This document shows positions 1-8,569 of a stretch of 64,000 nucleotides of DNA, piece after piece. Every line of letters begins with the position of its first letter. Position 1 is the stretch's first letter. The notes under the pieces are model-generated. The model had not been told where the DNA came from, made no database searches, and saw nothing but the letters and a program-made list of their open reading frames with translations. The position numbers and the translations under genes were made by a program. This stretch comes from Haloarcula rara (GTDB taxonomy: Archaea; Halobacteriota; Halobacteria; Halobacteriales; Haloarculaceae): positions 1,922,001-1,986,000 of the forward strand of contig NZ_CP119785.1 in the NCBI RefSeq assembly GCF_029338235.1. The letters run 5' to 3'.

Positions 1-541
1 GGCCGTCGGGGCGGTCGGTATCCTGCTCGGTTTCGTCGGCGTCGGCCTCATCGTCCGCCCGGACCCGGCGAACCTGCTGGGCAGTGACGTGGTCGGTCGC
101 CTGCTCATCCTCGGCCAGGCCGCGAGCGTCGCGCTGGGCGGGGTCATCATCCAGCGGGCCGGCCCCACGCTGGACCGGGCCGCGCTCTCGGGGTGGTCGA
201 TGGCCGTCGGCGGCGTCATCCTCTTCGGGCTCAGCTACGCCCTCGGCGAGCCGTTCGGGCTCCCCGCCACAGTCCCCGGCTGGGCCGCCGTCGCCTATCT
301 CGGCGTCTTCGCGACAGCGGTGGCCTTCCTCATCTACTACACGCTGCTTGAGGTCCGCGGGGCACTGGAGACCTCGCTGGTCGCCTATCTCGTGCCAGTC
401 GTCGCGACCGTTGTCGGCATCGCGGTGCTGGGCGAGTCCATCACACTCCCAACTGTCGCCGGCTTTCTGCTCGTCTTGGCCGGCTTCGTCCTCCTGAAAC
501 GCCGAGCCATCGGCGAGCTTCTCGTCGACGCGCGGCGGTGA
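1..541 (+). CDS. EamA/DMT-family permease, 5' truncated by window edge
   Basis: The frame is open from base 2 to the stop at 539-541, giving the last ~179 residues of an integral membrane protein made of Gly/Ala/Leu/Val-rich helices. Small loops such as VRPDPANLLG and a C-terminal LLKRRAIGELLVDARR basic tail are typical of the second five-helix repeat of drug/metabolite (EamA) exporters. The expected role is export of a small metabolite or amino acid across the cytoplasmic membrane; the substrate cannot be read from sequence. The N-terminal repeat lies outside the window. Family call is from the hydrophobic pattern plus memory of haloarchaeal EamA proteins, not a specific active-site motif. 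Confidence 0.75.
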   Translation, partial: AVGAVGILLGFVGVGLIVRPDPANLLGSDVVGRLLILGQAASVALGGVIIQRAGPTLDRAALSGWSMAVGGVILFGLSYALGEPFGLPATVPGWAAVAYLGVFATAVAFLIYYTLLEVRGALETSLVAYLVPVVATVVGIAVLGESITLPTVAGFLLVLAGFVLLKRRAIGELLVDARR

Positions 542-587
542 CGACGTCTCGCTTTCCAATTGTGTGACGAGTTCCACCTTCGGTATG

Positions 588-595
588 CTTATCCG
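588..595 (+). promoter_or_regulatory. TATA box for ribK
   Basis: CTTATCCG is centred about 27 bases before the ATG at 618, the spacing expected for a leaderless haloarchaeal transcript. It supports 618 over the in-frame GTG at 612 as the ribK start. Confidence 0.6.
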
Positions 596-617
596 AATAT
601 AGTCCGTACCGGTGGGT

Positions 618-1316
618 ATGGCAGACTCATCGGGACAGGCCGTCGGGCGCGACGAGCTGGCGACGCTGAAGCTGCTCGCGCTCGAGGGCGCGATGGACGA
701 GCCGACGAAGGTCTCCTGTGCGGATCTGGCCGGCCGGCTCGACGCCTCGAACCAGACGGCCTCCCGTCGACTCCAGCGACTCGACGACGCCGACTTGCTG
801 GACCGGGATATGCTGGGCGACGGCCAGGAGGTCCACATCACGAGCGCGGGCGAGCGCCGCCTCCAGTCCGAGTACGCCGACTACCGGCGCATCTTCGAAT
901 CGGACGCGAGCGTCCACCTGCTGGGACTGGTCACCTCCGGCATGGGCGAGGGGCGCCACTACATCACCCTCCCGGGCTACATGGAGCAGTTCATCGAGCG
1001 CCTGGACTACGAACCGTTCGCGGGGACGCTGAACCTCGAACTGACCGAGGACAGCGTCCGCAAGCGCGCCCGTCTGGGCGCGCTCGAACCCGTCACCATC
1101 GAGGGGTGGGAAGACGACGAGCGCACCTACGGCCCGGCCTATTGCTACCCCGTCTCCGTCGAGAGCGGCGACGGCGAGTACGAGCCGGCCCATATCATCG
1201 CGCCGGAACGCACCCACCACGGCGAGGAGAAGGTGGAGCTTATCGCGCCGGAGAAGCTCCGAGACGTCCTCGAACTGGAAGACGGCGACGAGGTGACTGT
1301 CCATGTCTCGGAGTGA
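618..1316 (+). CDS. ribK: CTP-dependent riboflavin kinase with N-terminal winged-helix domain (RbkR type)
   Basis: A 232-residue protein that should convert riboflavin to FMN using CTP, the archaeal replacement for the ATP enzyme. Residues ~10-85 form a winged helix ([20 protein letters not shown]), and residues ~100-230 are the RibK barrel with [23 protein letters not shown] and the late [21 protein letters not shown] segment. This two-domain form is known as RbkR, in which the HTH also represses riboflavin genes. The next gene, ribB, overlaps its 3' end by 14 bases, so the two are almost certainly cotranscribed and ribB is a likely target. ATG 618 was chosen because a TATA box sits 27 bases upstream. 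Confidence 0.9.
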   Translation: MADSSGQAVGRDELATLKLLALEGAMDEPTKVSCADLAGRLDASNQTASRRLQRLDDADLLDRDMLGDGQEVHITSAGERRLQSEYADYRRIFESDASVHLLGLVTSGMGEGRHYITLPGYMEQFIERLDYEPFAGTLNLELTEDSVRKRARLGALEPVTIEGWEDDERTYGPAYCYPVSVESGDGEYEPAHIIAPERTHHGEEKVELIAPEKLRDVLELEDGDEVTVHVSE

Positions 1317-1980
1317 GTCCGTGGACGGTGACACCGCAGCGGCCGCCCAGGCCGCTATCGACGCGTTCGCCCGCGGGGAACCGGTGTTGATACACGACGC
1401 CGCCGACCGCGAGGGCGAGACCGACATCGTCTACCCGGCCGGTTCGGTCACGCCCGAGGCCGTCGCGCGACTGCGTAACGACGCCGGCGGGCTGGTCTGT
1501 GTCGCGCTCTCGGACGCCGTCGCCGAGTCGCTCGACCTCCCGTTCATGCAGTCGGTGCTCGACCATCCGACGAGTGCCGACCACGAACTCGCCTACGACG
1601 AGCGCTCCTCCTTTTCGCTGACGGTCAATCATCGGGACACCTTCACCGGCATCACCGACGACGACCGCTCGCTGACCATCACTGAACTGGCCGCGCTCGC
1701 GGCCGACCCCGACACCGATGGATTCGCCGACGCCTTCCGCTCGCCGGGCCACGTCCACCTGCTGCGGGCCGCGCCGGACCTGCTCGCGGACCGCGAGGGT
1801 CACACCGAGCTGGGGATCGCGCTGGCCGACGCCGCCGACCAGCCGCCGGCCGTCGTGGTCTGTGAGATGCTCGACGACGAGACCGGCGGCGCGCTCTCGC
1901 CCGCCGACGCGCGGGCCTACGCGGCCGAGACGGGGCTCCACTACGTCGAGGGCCGCGCCATCGTCGACGCGCTGGCCTGA
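1303..1980 (+). CDS. ribB: 3,4-dihydroxy-2-butanone-4-phosphate synthase
   Basis: A 225-residue cytosolic enzyme that converts ribulose 5-phosphate to dihydroxybutanone phosphate plus formate, supplying four carbons for riboflavin. Seen: the metal-site loop [15 protein letters not shown] near the N-terminus, the Thr/Asp-rich [18 protein letters not shown] region, [10 protein letters not shown] and the HTELGIAL helix, all RibB hallmarks, with an [11 protein letters not shown] segment near the C-terminus. No GTP cyclohydrolase II domain is attached, as expected in archaea. It starts inside the 3' end of ribK in another frame (overlap 1303-1316), implying translational coupling. Confidence 0.95.
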   Translation: MSRSESVDGDTAAAAQAAIDAFARGEPVLIHDAADREGETDIVYPAGSVTPEAVARLRNDAGGLVCVALSDAVAESLDLPFMQSVLDHPTSADHELAYDERSSFSLTVNHRDTFTGITDDDRSLTITELAALAADPDTDGFADAFRSPGHVHLLRAAPDLLADREGHTELGIALADAADQPPAVVVCEMLDDETGGALSPADARAYAAETGLHYVEGRAIVDALA

Positions 1981-1983
1981 TCT

Positions 1984-3006
1984 CTACAGGCCGTCGACCA
2001 GCGACTCGAGTTCGTCGACGGTTCGAGACACTGACGCCGTCACGGTCGCCCCGTCGCGGTCGACCGAAAGGCCACCGACGACGTCGGCGACCTCGGTGTC
2101 CCGCAGCTCCGACGCGGCGCGGTCGCGCAGCTCTCGGACGAGGCTCGCCACGTCCCTCGCAGCGGCGGTGTCGGCCGCGGAAAGCGTCGTCTCCAGCCCC
2201 CGAACGTCGCCGTTGCGGTAGACGGTGCCGGCGAGCGTCCTGACGTCGTCCAGCGGGGTGACGTCTATCGACTGCCCGTCGTCACCGCCGACGCCCGCCG
2301 GGACGGCCTCGTTCTCGGTGGGCTCCGGCAGTCGGCTGGCAAACCGGACGGGACCCTCGCGGGTGTCCGTGTACGCGTCCCTGAGCGGGCCACCGAGGGC
2401 CGCTGCCTCCCCGTTTGTGACCTCGACCGCGTCGTAGACGGCCCCTTCGGTCCCGACGGCGACGCGGCCCGACCCGAGGGCGCCGACCCAGGGGGCCCCG
2501 TCCGACTCGGGTTTGTAGACGACCGTCCCGGACTCGTCTAGCTCGGAAAAGTCGATGTCGTCGACGTTCTCGATGCCCGATTTGACGTCCTCGGCGCTCA
2601 GCTCCGCCTGGAGAACGACGCCGGCGTAGCCGTCGAACAGGTCGTCACCGTCGCCGCCGACGTCACCGAAGACCGTCGCGTGGTGGACGCTCTCGGGGCT
2701 GGTCTCGAACTCTGCCTCGACGTCGGACAGCAGTGCGTCGACGTTCCGGGGCTGTTCGGCCGACGAGTCGGCCGAGACGTACTGCGCGCGCTGTTGCAGG
2801 GCGGCGGTGACCAGCGTCCGCAGCCCGTCGTCCCGGTGTAGGGCGTCGACGTTCGCGTTCATGACGGCGTCCGCGGTTGCAGGGACGGTATCGAGAGCGG
2901 GCGTCGAGGGAGCCGAACTGAGTTGGCCCGCCACCGTACCGACGGCCACCACCGATGCGAGTCCGGCGACGGCCTGGAGGGCATCTCGTCTCGCTATCTC
3001 TTTCAC
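1984..3006 (-). CDS. Secreted hypothetical protein, paralogue of the next gene
   Basis: A 340-residue protein starting at GTG 3004-3006. The N-terminus ARRDALQAVAGLASVVAVGTVAG is a Tat-like signal region, but the position aligned to the lipobox Cys of its upstream paralogue is Gln (VAGQ), so it may be released or anchored by the uncleaved helix. The rest is soluble and acidic, with the shared blocks DAVMNANVDAL, GVVLQAELSAEDVKSGIENVDD, GTVVYKPE.DGAPWVGAL and RNGDVRGLETTLSA. No enzymatic motif is visible. It aligns along most of its length with the protein at 3119-4135 on the same strand, so the pair looks like a tandem duplication. Function unknown; located outside the membrane. Confidence 0.8.
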   Translation of the reverse strand: MKEIARRDALQAVAGLASVVAVGTVAGQLSSAPSTPALDTVPATADAVMNANVDALHRDDGLRTLVTAALQQRAQYVSADSSAEQPRNVDALLSDVEAEFETSPESVHHATVFGDVGGDGDDLFDGYAGVVLQAELSAEDVKSGIENVDDIDFSELDESGTVVYKPESDGAPWVGALGSGRVAVGTEGAVYDAVEVTNGEAAALGGPLRDAYTDTREGPVRFASRLPEPTENEAVPAGVGGDDGQSIDVTPLDDVRTLAGTVYRNGDVRGLETTLSAADTAAARDVASLVRELRDRAASELRDTEVADVVGGLSVDRDGATVTASVSRTVDELESLVDGL

Positions 3007-3118
3007 GCCGCCACCTACACACGGCTAAACTTCAAATTACCTGAATTGAGGCGTTAAGGCCCTTCCTCAACGAGCGAGCCGCCTCGGATACCGGCGCTTC
3101 GTCGGGCAGTCGGATCGC

Positions 3119-4135
3119 TTAGGCGTCCTCGATCAGCTCTTCGAGCTCCGATATCGTCCGTTCGAGGGAGCTCGTCACGCTCGAACCGTTCCGTTCGATG
3201 GTGATGTCTTCGAGTACCTCTTCTGCGTCCCCGTCCTCGATCATCGAGTCGAGTTCGTCCTTTACGTCTTTTAGCATCTCCTCTACGTCTTCGGCGGCGT
3301 CTTCGTCCTCGGCGTTCATCGTCACCTCTAGCCCGCGGGTGTCGCCGTCTCTGTACACGGAGCCAGAGACCGTCTCGACGTCTTCTATCGGGCTGAAATC
3401 GATGGAGTCCTCGCCGGTCCCGCTTTCCTCCGGGACGGAGCTGTCGTCGGGGTCCGGCATGTTGGTGGCGAACCGGAAGGGCGCGTCCCGCGTGCTCGTG
3501 TACGCGTCCTTGAGTTCTTCCTCGATGGCGTCCTCGTCGCCGTTCTTGACGTCGATGGCGTCGTGGACGGCGTCCTCTGTTCCGACGACTATCTCGTCCG
3601 ACGGGAGCGCTCCGACCCACGGGCCGCCCTCCTCTTCTGGTTCGTAGACGACTGACCCCGAGTGCTCCGCCTCTTCGAAGTCGATGTTGTCCGCGTTCTC
3701 GATGCTGTCCTTGATGTTCTCCGCAGTCAGGTCCGCGTTGATTATAGCGGCGCCGTACTCCGCGAACGTCTCGTAGTCCTCCCCACCAAACTCGCTGAAG
3801 GCGGTTATCTCGTGGAGGTCTTCCGGGTTGGTATCAGATTCGTCTTCGAACTCTTCGAGTACCTCGTCGAAGTCCTCCGGTCCCTCGTAGTAGTCGGACT
3901 CGGACCGCCTCTCGAGGTACGTATTGGTCAGGGTCTCGACGCCCTCGTCCTCTCGGATGACGTCGATGTTCGCGTACATGAGCGCGTCCGCGTTCTCGGG
4001 AATCGCGTCGAGCGCTCCCGACGGGCTACCGACGAACGGAACCGAGTCCAGACAGCCAGCCGTACTTCCCACCGCGGTCACTGCCGCGAGTCCAGCAGCA
4101 GAACGGAGCAGTTCTCTTCGTTGCATGCTTGCCAT
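3119..4135 (-). CDS. Tat-type lipoprotein, paralogue of 1984-3006
   Basis: A 338-residue protein with the signal MQRRELLRSAAGLAAVTAVG followed by the lipobox STAGC, predicted to be exported folded by Tat and lipid-anchored. Conserved blocks shared with its neighbour: DALMYANIDVI, AAIINADLTAENIKDSIENAD, GSVVYEPE.EGGPWVGAL and YRDGDTRGLEVTMNAED. The C-terminal ~60 residues are a strongly acidic helix. The ATG at 4133-4135 was chosen because GGAGAG lies about 6 bases upstream on the coding strand, with an AT-rich box further up; this is one of the few clearly leadered genes here. An in-frame start exists up to 4195 but extends over the promoter. Function unknown. Confidence 0.8.
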   Translation of the reverse strand: MASMQRRELLRSAAGLAAVTAVGSTAGCLDSVPFVGSPSGALDAIPENADALMYANIDVIREDEGVETLTNTYLERRSESDYYEGPEDFDEVLEEFEDESDTNPEDLHEITAFSEFGGEDYETFAEYGAAIINADLTAENIKDSIENADNIDFEEAEHSGSVVYEPEEEGGPWVGALPSDEIVVGTEDAVHDAIDVKNGDEDAIEEELKDAYTSTRDAPFRFATNMPDPDDSSVPEESGTGEDSIDFSPIEDVETVSGSVYRDGDTRGLEVTMNAEDEDAAEDVEEMLKDVKDELDSMIEDGDAEEVLEDITIERNGSSVTSSLERTISELEELIEDA

Positions 4136-4524
4136 GAGACTCTCCTTATCATGAGCTAACTTCAATTTATTGGTACTATCGAATAATGTAATCATAGCCG
4201 GTGTCGGTTGACTTGACAGATATCTCTGCCCGAATATCCGTGCCGTGTGTCCCCGTCTCGCTCACCGAAAGCTATTACAGGTGCTTCGGATACGCGCCCT
4301 CGAGACGCGGGCGGGGGAGCACGTCGAGGTCGAGGGGACCGTTTCGAGGGCTGTAATCAACTCGTACTCTCCCCTGGAACGGCTCGCGGGGGTTCCAGGC
4401 GGCTGCGCAGTATCCCGGCCGCACAGCCCGGGTCCGATAACCTCGGCTTTCGACGCCTCCGTCTCGGCTTACCGGTCGCTACGGCAGCAATAACAAACCG
4501 TATTTGCGACAGGATGTCGTCCGT
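4136..4524. promoter_or_regulatory. Divergent intergenic region
   Basis: 389 bases between two divergently transcribed secreted-protein genes. The left end holds the AT-rich promoter and ribosome site of the lipoprotein gene; the right end holds an AT-rich stretch (CAATAACAAACCGTATTTG, 4487-4505) about 25-30 bases before ATG 4525. The middle contains the small palindrome CAGATATCTCTG near 4218 and GC-rich sequence with open frames that lack haloarchaeal protein character. No RNA gene or repeat was recognised. Confidence 0.5.
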
Positions 4525-5889
4525 ATGGAACAGGATTCCAGCGACTACCGAGCATCGTATCGTCGACTCGCCACACTGGCGGTCGTCCTGAGTCTCGCTC
4601 TCGTGCCGTTGAGTGGACTCGGCGCCGCACAGCAGGCCGACGCGGCGGGGAACCAGTCCTACGTCGCCATCCAGGACGGCGAGTGTACGCCAATCTCGTC
4701 GTTCTCGGACAACGAGTCCGCGATAGAGTACTACGACTACCGGCTCCCGGAGGAGTTCTCCGATAACCCCTACGCCAACGCGACCGGGAACGCCTACGGG
4801 TCCGAGGGAACGATAGACCTCCAGGAGCCGAACGGAAGCGTCGTCTTCCTGTACACCGACACCACGGACAACAGTACGTACCTCGTCTTCGTCAACGGCC
4901 AGGAGGCCAACGACAACTCGACCGGCGGCGCGGCCACGTTCGAGATTAGCGGCCTCCCCGAAGACGGGAACTGGACGGTCCGTGACGACGACTACGACGA
5001 CCCCACGAGCGTCGATAACTGGACCGTCACCAACACGACGACGACTGTCGACTGGATATGGTCCGAGGCGGCCACCGACGGCGGTGTCTACTCGGGTATC
5101 GACAACGACACCAACGTCACTGTCGACCCTGCGTTCAACGAGGAGGCCGAGCTGTTCGGCCAGAACGGCAACGGGACCGTCGACTCGTGGCAGGTCCTCT
5201 CGAACGAGAGCGACAACGTCACCCGGACCGACCTGGAGCTGAACGAGTCGCTCCAGATCGCCGGCGGCACCTGTGAGGACCCCGCTGACGGTGCGGACAC
5301 CGCCGACGGTAACGACACGACCGAGACTGACGAAAACGAGACCGCGTCGGTCACCTTCGACGACCAGGAGACCGACGGCACGAGTGTCACGGTCCAGAAC
5401 GTGACGGTGCCCGAGGACGGCTACGTCGCCATCCACAACGATAGCCTGCTCGACGGCGACGCCGTCGGCAGCGTCGTCGGCGTCTCCGAGTATCTGGAGG
5501 CCGGCAGCTACGACAACCTCACCGTCGAGCTGTTCGACGTGCCGGGTACCGACTTCAACGAGTCGGAGCTGACCGCGAACCAGACGCTCATCGCGATGCC
5601 ACACGAGGAGACGAGCGGGAACGAGACCTACGACTTCGTCAGCAGTAACGGCACCGAGGACGGCCCCTACACCGACGATGGGGAAGCGGTGACCGACGAC
5701 GCAGACGTCACGGTGGGCAACGACACGGAGGACACCAACGAGACCGAGACGCCGGAAGACAACGAGACTGAGACGCCGACTGGCGACGATCCAATTCTTT
5801 CGCCGGCAGAGGACGACAACGAGACGGACACGCCGGTGGAGGACGACACGCCCACGGACGACGGCGATGACCCCATTCTCTCCGGGTAA
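4525..5889 (+). CDS. Secreted Asn/Asp/Thr-rich DUF7282-type protein
   Basis: A 454-residue protein with an N-terminal hydrophobic segment LATLAVVLSLALVPLSGLGAA (Sec-like signal, residues ~14-35), then an acidic extracellular region dense in N-X-S/T sequons, so it is probably N-glycosylated. Residues ~275-395 resemble the haloarchaeal DUF7282 domain (VTVPEDGYVAIHNDSLLDGD, VVGVSEYLEAGSYDNLTVEL). The tail alternates NETETP-type repeats with two DPILS segments and ends in DDPILSG; no typical PGF-CTERM helix is seen. The ATG at 4525 follows an AT-rich promoter-like stretch. Likely a cell-surface or secreted structural protein; no catalytic motif. A T-rich tract follows the stop. Confidence 0.8.
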   Translation: MEQDSSDYRASYRRLATLAVVLSLALVPLSGLGAAQQADAAGNQSYVAIQDGECTPISSFSDNESAIEYYDYRLPEEFSDNPYANATGNAYGSEGTIDLQEPNGSVVFLYTDTTDNSTYLVFVNGQEANDNSTGGAATFEISGLPEDGNWTVRDDDYDDPTSVDNWTVTNTTTTVDWIWSEAATDGGVYSGIDNDTNVTVDPAFNEEAELFGQNGNGTVDSWQVLSNESDNVTRTDLELNESLQIAGGTCEDPADGADTADGNDTTETDENETASVTFDDQETDGTSVTVQNVTVPEDGYVAIHNDSLLDGDAVGSVVGVSEYLEAGSYDNLTVELFDVPGTDFNESELTANQTLIAMPHEETSGNETYDFVSSNGTEDGPYTDDGEAVTDDADVTVGNDTEDTNETETPEDNETETPTGDDPILSPAEDDNETDTPVEDDTPTDDGDDPILSG

Positions 5890-5902
5890 CTGACGACCCA
5901 CT

Positions 5903-5915
5903 CTAGCCATTTTTT
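5903..5915 (+). terminator. T-tract terminator after the DUF7282 gene
   Basis: Six consecutive T residues (5910-5915) 21 bases after the stop at 5889, without a preceding strong stem. This is the usual form of a haloarchaeal intrinsic terminator. Confidence 0.45.
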
Positions 5916-6077
5916 GCCTCTCGCTCGCAGCGGTCCGCCGACCGACACGGCCAGCGCTGCGCTCTCCACACACGCCTAACGGACGATAGCGACGGGACTC
6001 AAAGGGCTGGTGACGACGACTCTCTCTGTCCGCCCGAGCCGCCGCGGCTGTGAACGGGCGAGACGGACCGTCAACAC

Positions 6078-6085
6078 TCTTAACC
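6078..6085 (+). promoter_or_regulatory. TATA box upstream of ilvE
   Basis: TCTTAACC is centred near 6081. The predicted start of transcription, 26-27 bases downstream, falls on the ATG at 6107, not on the ilvE ATG at 6172, so the transcript would start with the short upstream reading frame. Confidence 0.5.
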
Positions 6086-6106
6086 GAGGACTTCAATGGG
6101 GTAGGT

Positions 6107-6175
6107 ATGACACACGACGAGCCGTTCGCTGCTACCGAAGCGAGTCGCACAGCGACGTGGGGGCTGACAGCATGA
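6107..6175 (+). CDS. Possible 22-residue leader ORF overlapping ilvE start
   Basis: ATG 6107 opens a 22-codon frame (MTHDEPFAATEASRTATWGLTA) whose TGA at 6173-6175 overlaps the ilvE ATG as ATGA. The promoter geometry places the transcript 5' end at this ATG, so it would be read as a leaderless message with ilvE translated by coupling. It is not rich in branched-chain residues, so classical attenuation is not obvious. Alternatively the region is simply a 65-base untranslated leader. No homologue is recognised; the call is inference from position and overlap. Confidence 0.35.
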   Translation: MTHDEPFAATEASRTATWGLTA

Positions 6176-7104
6176 GCGGTCGCCCGGAGATGTTCGAGGG
6201 CGTCGACGAAATCTGGCTCGACGGGGAGTTCGTCGACTTCGAGGACGCACAGATCCACGTCCTCACCCACGCGCTGCACTACGGTACCGGCGTCTTCGAG
6301 GGCGTTCGCTGCTACGAGACCGAGGAGGGCCCCGCTATCTTCCGGTGGGAGGAGCATCTCGACCGCTTCTACGACTCCGGCAAGGTGTACGACATCGACA
6401 TCCCCTTCGAGAAATCGGAACTCACCGAGGCCACGGAAGAACTCATCCGTCGGGAGGGGCTCGGCTCCTGTTACATCCGTCCCATCGCCTTCTACGGCTA
6501 CGGGCCGCTGGGACTGAATCCCGGCAAGTCGCCGGTCCAGGTCGCGCTCGCAGTGTGGCCCTGGGGCGCCTATCTCGGTGACGATGCCCTGGAGGAGGGC
6601 GTCGACGTGGCCGTCTCCTCCTGGCGCAAGTACGCCTCCAGCCAGATTCCGACCAACGCAAAGACCACGGGCACCTACGTCAACAGCGTGCTCGCTTCCC
6701 AGGAGGCCAAAGCCAACGGCTACGCGGAGGCTATCGTCCTCAACAAGGAGGGCAACGTCGCCGAGGGCCCCGGCGAGAACATCTTCCTCGTGCGCGACGG
6801 CGAGATATACACCACCGGCCTGGCCGAGTCCATCCTCGACGGTATCACTCGCCAGACGGCCATCGAACTGGCCGAGGATATGGGCTACGTGGTCCACGAT
6901 GAGGCGACCATCTCGCGGGGGGAGCTGTACACCGCCGACGAGCTGTTCTTCACCGGGACCGCGGCGGAGGTCACGCCTATCCGTAGCGTCGACGACAACC
7001 AGATCGGCGCCGGCACCAAGGGCCCCGTCACCGACGAGATCCAGACGGCCTTCTTCGACCTGATCGAGTCGGGCGACCGCGAGGAGTGGTTCCGCTACCT
7101 CTAG
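6172..7104 (+). CDS. ilvE: Branched-chain amino acid aminotransferase
   Basis: A 310-residue fold-type IV PLP enzyme that transfers amino groups between glutamate and the 2-oxo acids of Val, Leu and Ile. Seen: IWLDGEFVDFEDAQIHVLTH, YGTGVFEGVRCY, the PLP-lysine segment NAKTTGTYVNS with Lys at about residue 164, EAIVLNKEGNVAEGPGENIF, and FFTGTAAEVTPI near the C-terminus. Length and motifs fit IlvE rather than D-amino-acid aminotransferase or 4-amino-4-deoxychorismate lyase. The start at 6172 gives the family N-terminus (MSGRPEMFEGVDEIWLDG). Its 3' end overlaps the convergent DUF502 gene by 4 bases. Confidence 0.93.
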   Translation: MSGRPEMFEGVDEIWLDGEFVDFEDAQIHVLTHALHYGTGVFEGVRCYETEEGPAIFRWEEHLDRFYDSGKVYDIDIPFEKSELTEATEELIRREGLGSCYIRPIAFYGYGPLGLNPGKSPVQVALAVWPWGAYLGDDALEEGVDVAVSSWRKYASSQIPTNAKTTGTYVNSVLASQEAKANGYAEAIVLNKEGNVAEGPGENIFLVRDGEIYTTGLAESILDGITRQTAIELAEDMGYVVHDEATISRGELYTADELFFTGTAAEVTPIRSVDDNQIGAGTKGPVTDEIQTAFFDLIESGDREEWFRYL

Positions 7105-7757
7105 TCTTCGTCGCTCGGGATCGGAATCGTCTGTTTGCGATCGTTCGTGTCACCGAAACCGGCCGAGAGGATGCGCGTCAGCGCTTCTTCGACACGCTCG
7201 TCGGTCTCCTCGTACACGTCGGATTCGACCTCGATGACGTAGCCCGTCGTGATGTTCGGCGCCGTCGGCAAGAAGAGCACGTCGCGGCCGTCGTCGGTCG
7301 TCTTGCCGGTCTTGAACGCCGTCATCCGCATCCCGTCCCACACTTCGAGTTTGACCGGCGCCTGGAGTTCGTCGGTCCCGCCGACAGCCGTCTCGACCGC
7401 CATCTTCGAGGCGTTGTACACCACGCGCAACCCCGGAACGTAGTTCATCGTGTCGTCGAGGGTCTGTTCCACGAAGTCGCCGAAGGCCGTCCGCATCAGA
7501 TAGCCCACGGAGAAGACGATGAGGACGAAAAGCACTATCGCCACCGACACGCGGACGAACTCGACGGCGGTCGGTGTGACGGCACTGGTGGGGGCCCCCA
7601 GCGCGAGCAGGAGGTCCCTGTCGACGGAGGGGAGAAACACGGACGCCCCGGCGAGGATGCTGTAGAGATAGACGATAACGTACGTCGTGACGAGTATCGG
7701 CAACAGGATGATGAGCCCGCTGGCGAAGTCCCGCTTCCACGACGAACCTGAGGCCAT
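7101..7757 (-). CDS. DUF502 family membrane protein
   Basis: A 218-residue protein with two N-proximal membrane helices (LIILLPILVTTYVIVYLYSI at ~15-35 and VRVSVAIVLFVLIVFSVGYL at ~67-88) and a soluble C-terminal half with the DUF502 signature (MNYVPGLRVVYNASKMAVE, VLFLPTAPNITTGYVIEV). The family is widespread but of unknown biochemical function. A TATA-like GGATTATC lies about 27 bases before the ATG at 7755-7757, indicating a leaderless transcript. It is convergent with ilvE (4-base overlap) and divergent from carS. Confidence 0.85.
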   Translation of the reverse strand: MASGSSWKRDFASGLIILLPILVTTYVIVYLYSILAGASVFLPSVDRDLLLALGAPTSAVTPTAVEFVRVSVAIVLFVLIVFSVGYLMRTAFGDFVEQTLDDTMNYVPGLRVVYNASKMAVETAVGGTDELQAPVKLEVWDGMRMTAFKTGKTTDDGRDVLFLPTAPNITTGYVIEVESDVYEETDERVEEALTRILSAGFGDTNDRKQTIPIPSDED

Positions 7758-7903
7758 ATCTCCACCTGAGCGTGACGGATTATCAGCCCTTTCCTTTTGC
7801 TATAGAACGTGTGAGGCGACATCTAGTATCAACGAGTGTTATAGTTCGGTCGCTGACCGACGGAAGCCACATCCGTTAAGACAGCGCCACGAGACGCGCG
7901 CAT

Positions 7904-8449
7904 ATGGACATACTCGGGGTCGTCGTGACGGCGATGTGGGCAATGTTGCCCGCGTACGTGCCCAACAACGTCGCCGTGCTGGCGGGCGGCGGGAAACCGA
8001 TAGACGGCGGGCAGAAACTGGGTGACCGCCGCATCCTGGGCGACGGAAAGACCCAGCGGGGAACCGTCCTCGGGACGGCGGCCGGGCTCGGGCTCGCACT
8101 GTTGCTCTCGGAGATTGCGCCGACGGTGAGCGACCTCCTTGGCACCCAGCTGCCGACGTTTCCCATCCTCGCCGGGCTCGGACTGGCCTTCGGGGCGATG
8201 CTGGGCGACATCGCGGCGTCGTTCCTCAAGCGCCGGACCGGCCGGGAACGGGGCGCCGCCTTCCCCGGGCTGGACCAGCTCGACTTCGTCGTCGGTGCGC
8301 TGGCCTGCGTCTGGGTGCTTTCGCCCGAGTGGACCGAAGCGACGTTCACCACTCCGGTGTTGCTCGTCGTGCTCGTCCTCACGCCTCTCCTGCACGTCGT
8401 GACGAACGTCGGCGCCTACGCGCTGGGGCTGAAAGACGAGCCGTGGTAA
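7904..8449 (+). CDS. carS: CDP-archaeol synthase
   Basis: A 181-residue integral membrane enzyme that joins CTP to unsaturated archaetidic acid, the committed activation step for archaeal polar lipid headgroups. Seen: [19 protein letters not shown], the cytidylyl-binding segment [18 protein letters not shown], then [21 protein letters not shown] and [14 protein letters not shown], in the order of the CarS/DUF46 family, with four to five hydrophobic helices. A GTTAAG box centred 27 bases before ATG 7904 supports a leaderless start. A stem-loop element (8461-8527) follows its stop by 11 bases. Confidence 0.92.
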   Translation: MDILGVVVTAMWAMLPAYVPNNVAVLAGGGKPIDGGQKLGDRRILGDGKTQRGTVLGTAAGLGLALLLSEIAPTVSDLLGTQLPTFPILAGLGLAFGAMLGDIAASFLKRRTGRERGAAFPGLDQLDFVVGALACVWVLSPEWTEATFTTPVLLVVLVLTPLLHVVTNVGAYALGLKDEPW

Positions 8450-8460
8450 GCCCTGTCCAA

Positions 8461-8527
8461 TACGGAGTATCGTCGTCCCTTGCCGCCCCGACTGGCGACC
8501 ACCGGTAAACGCCTACAATACTCCGTA
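8461..8527. repeat. Gene-end hairpin element, copy A
   Basis: A 67-base element between carS and hemC. The 10-base arms TACGGAGTAT (8461-8470) and ATACTCCGTA (8518-8527) are perfect inverted repeats. The interior ends with CCGGTAAACGCCTACA, closely matching the interior end of copy B (CCGGTAAACCGCTACA). It starts 11 bases after the carS stop and ends just before the hemC promoter. It could be a transcript 3' end structure, a processing site, or a small dispersed element. Confidence 0.6.
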
Positions 8528-8569
8528 GGAAGTGATGTGCTTTTCACAGCGGCCGCGTGAAGGTGGAGT

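Noticed and set aside
4357..6897. Very long open frame on the minus strand opposite the DUF7282 gene and ilvE
   Set aside because: In GC-rich haloarchaeal DNA, antisense frames stay open by codon bias. This one is Val/Arg-rich, lacks haloarchaeal acidity or any motif, and lies opposite a well-supported aminotransferase.
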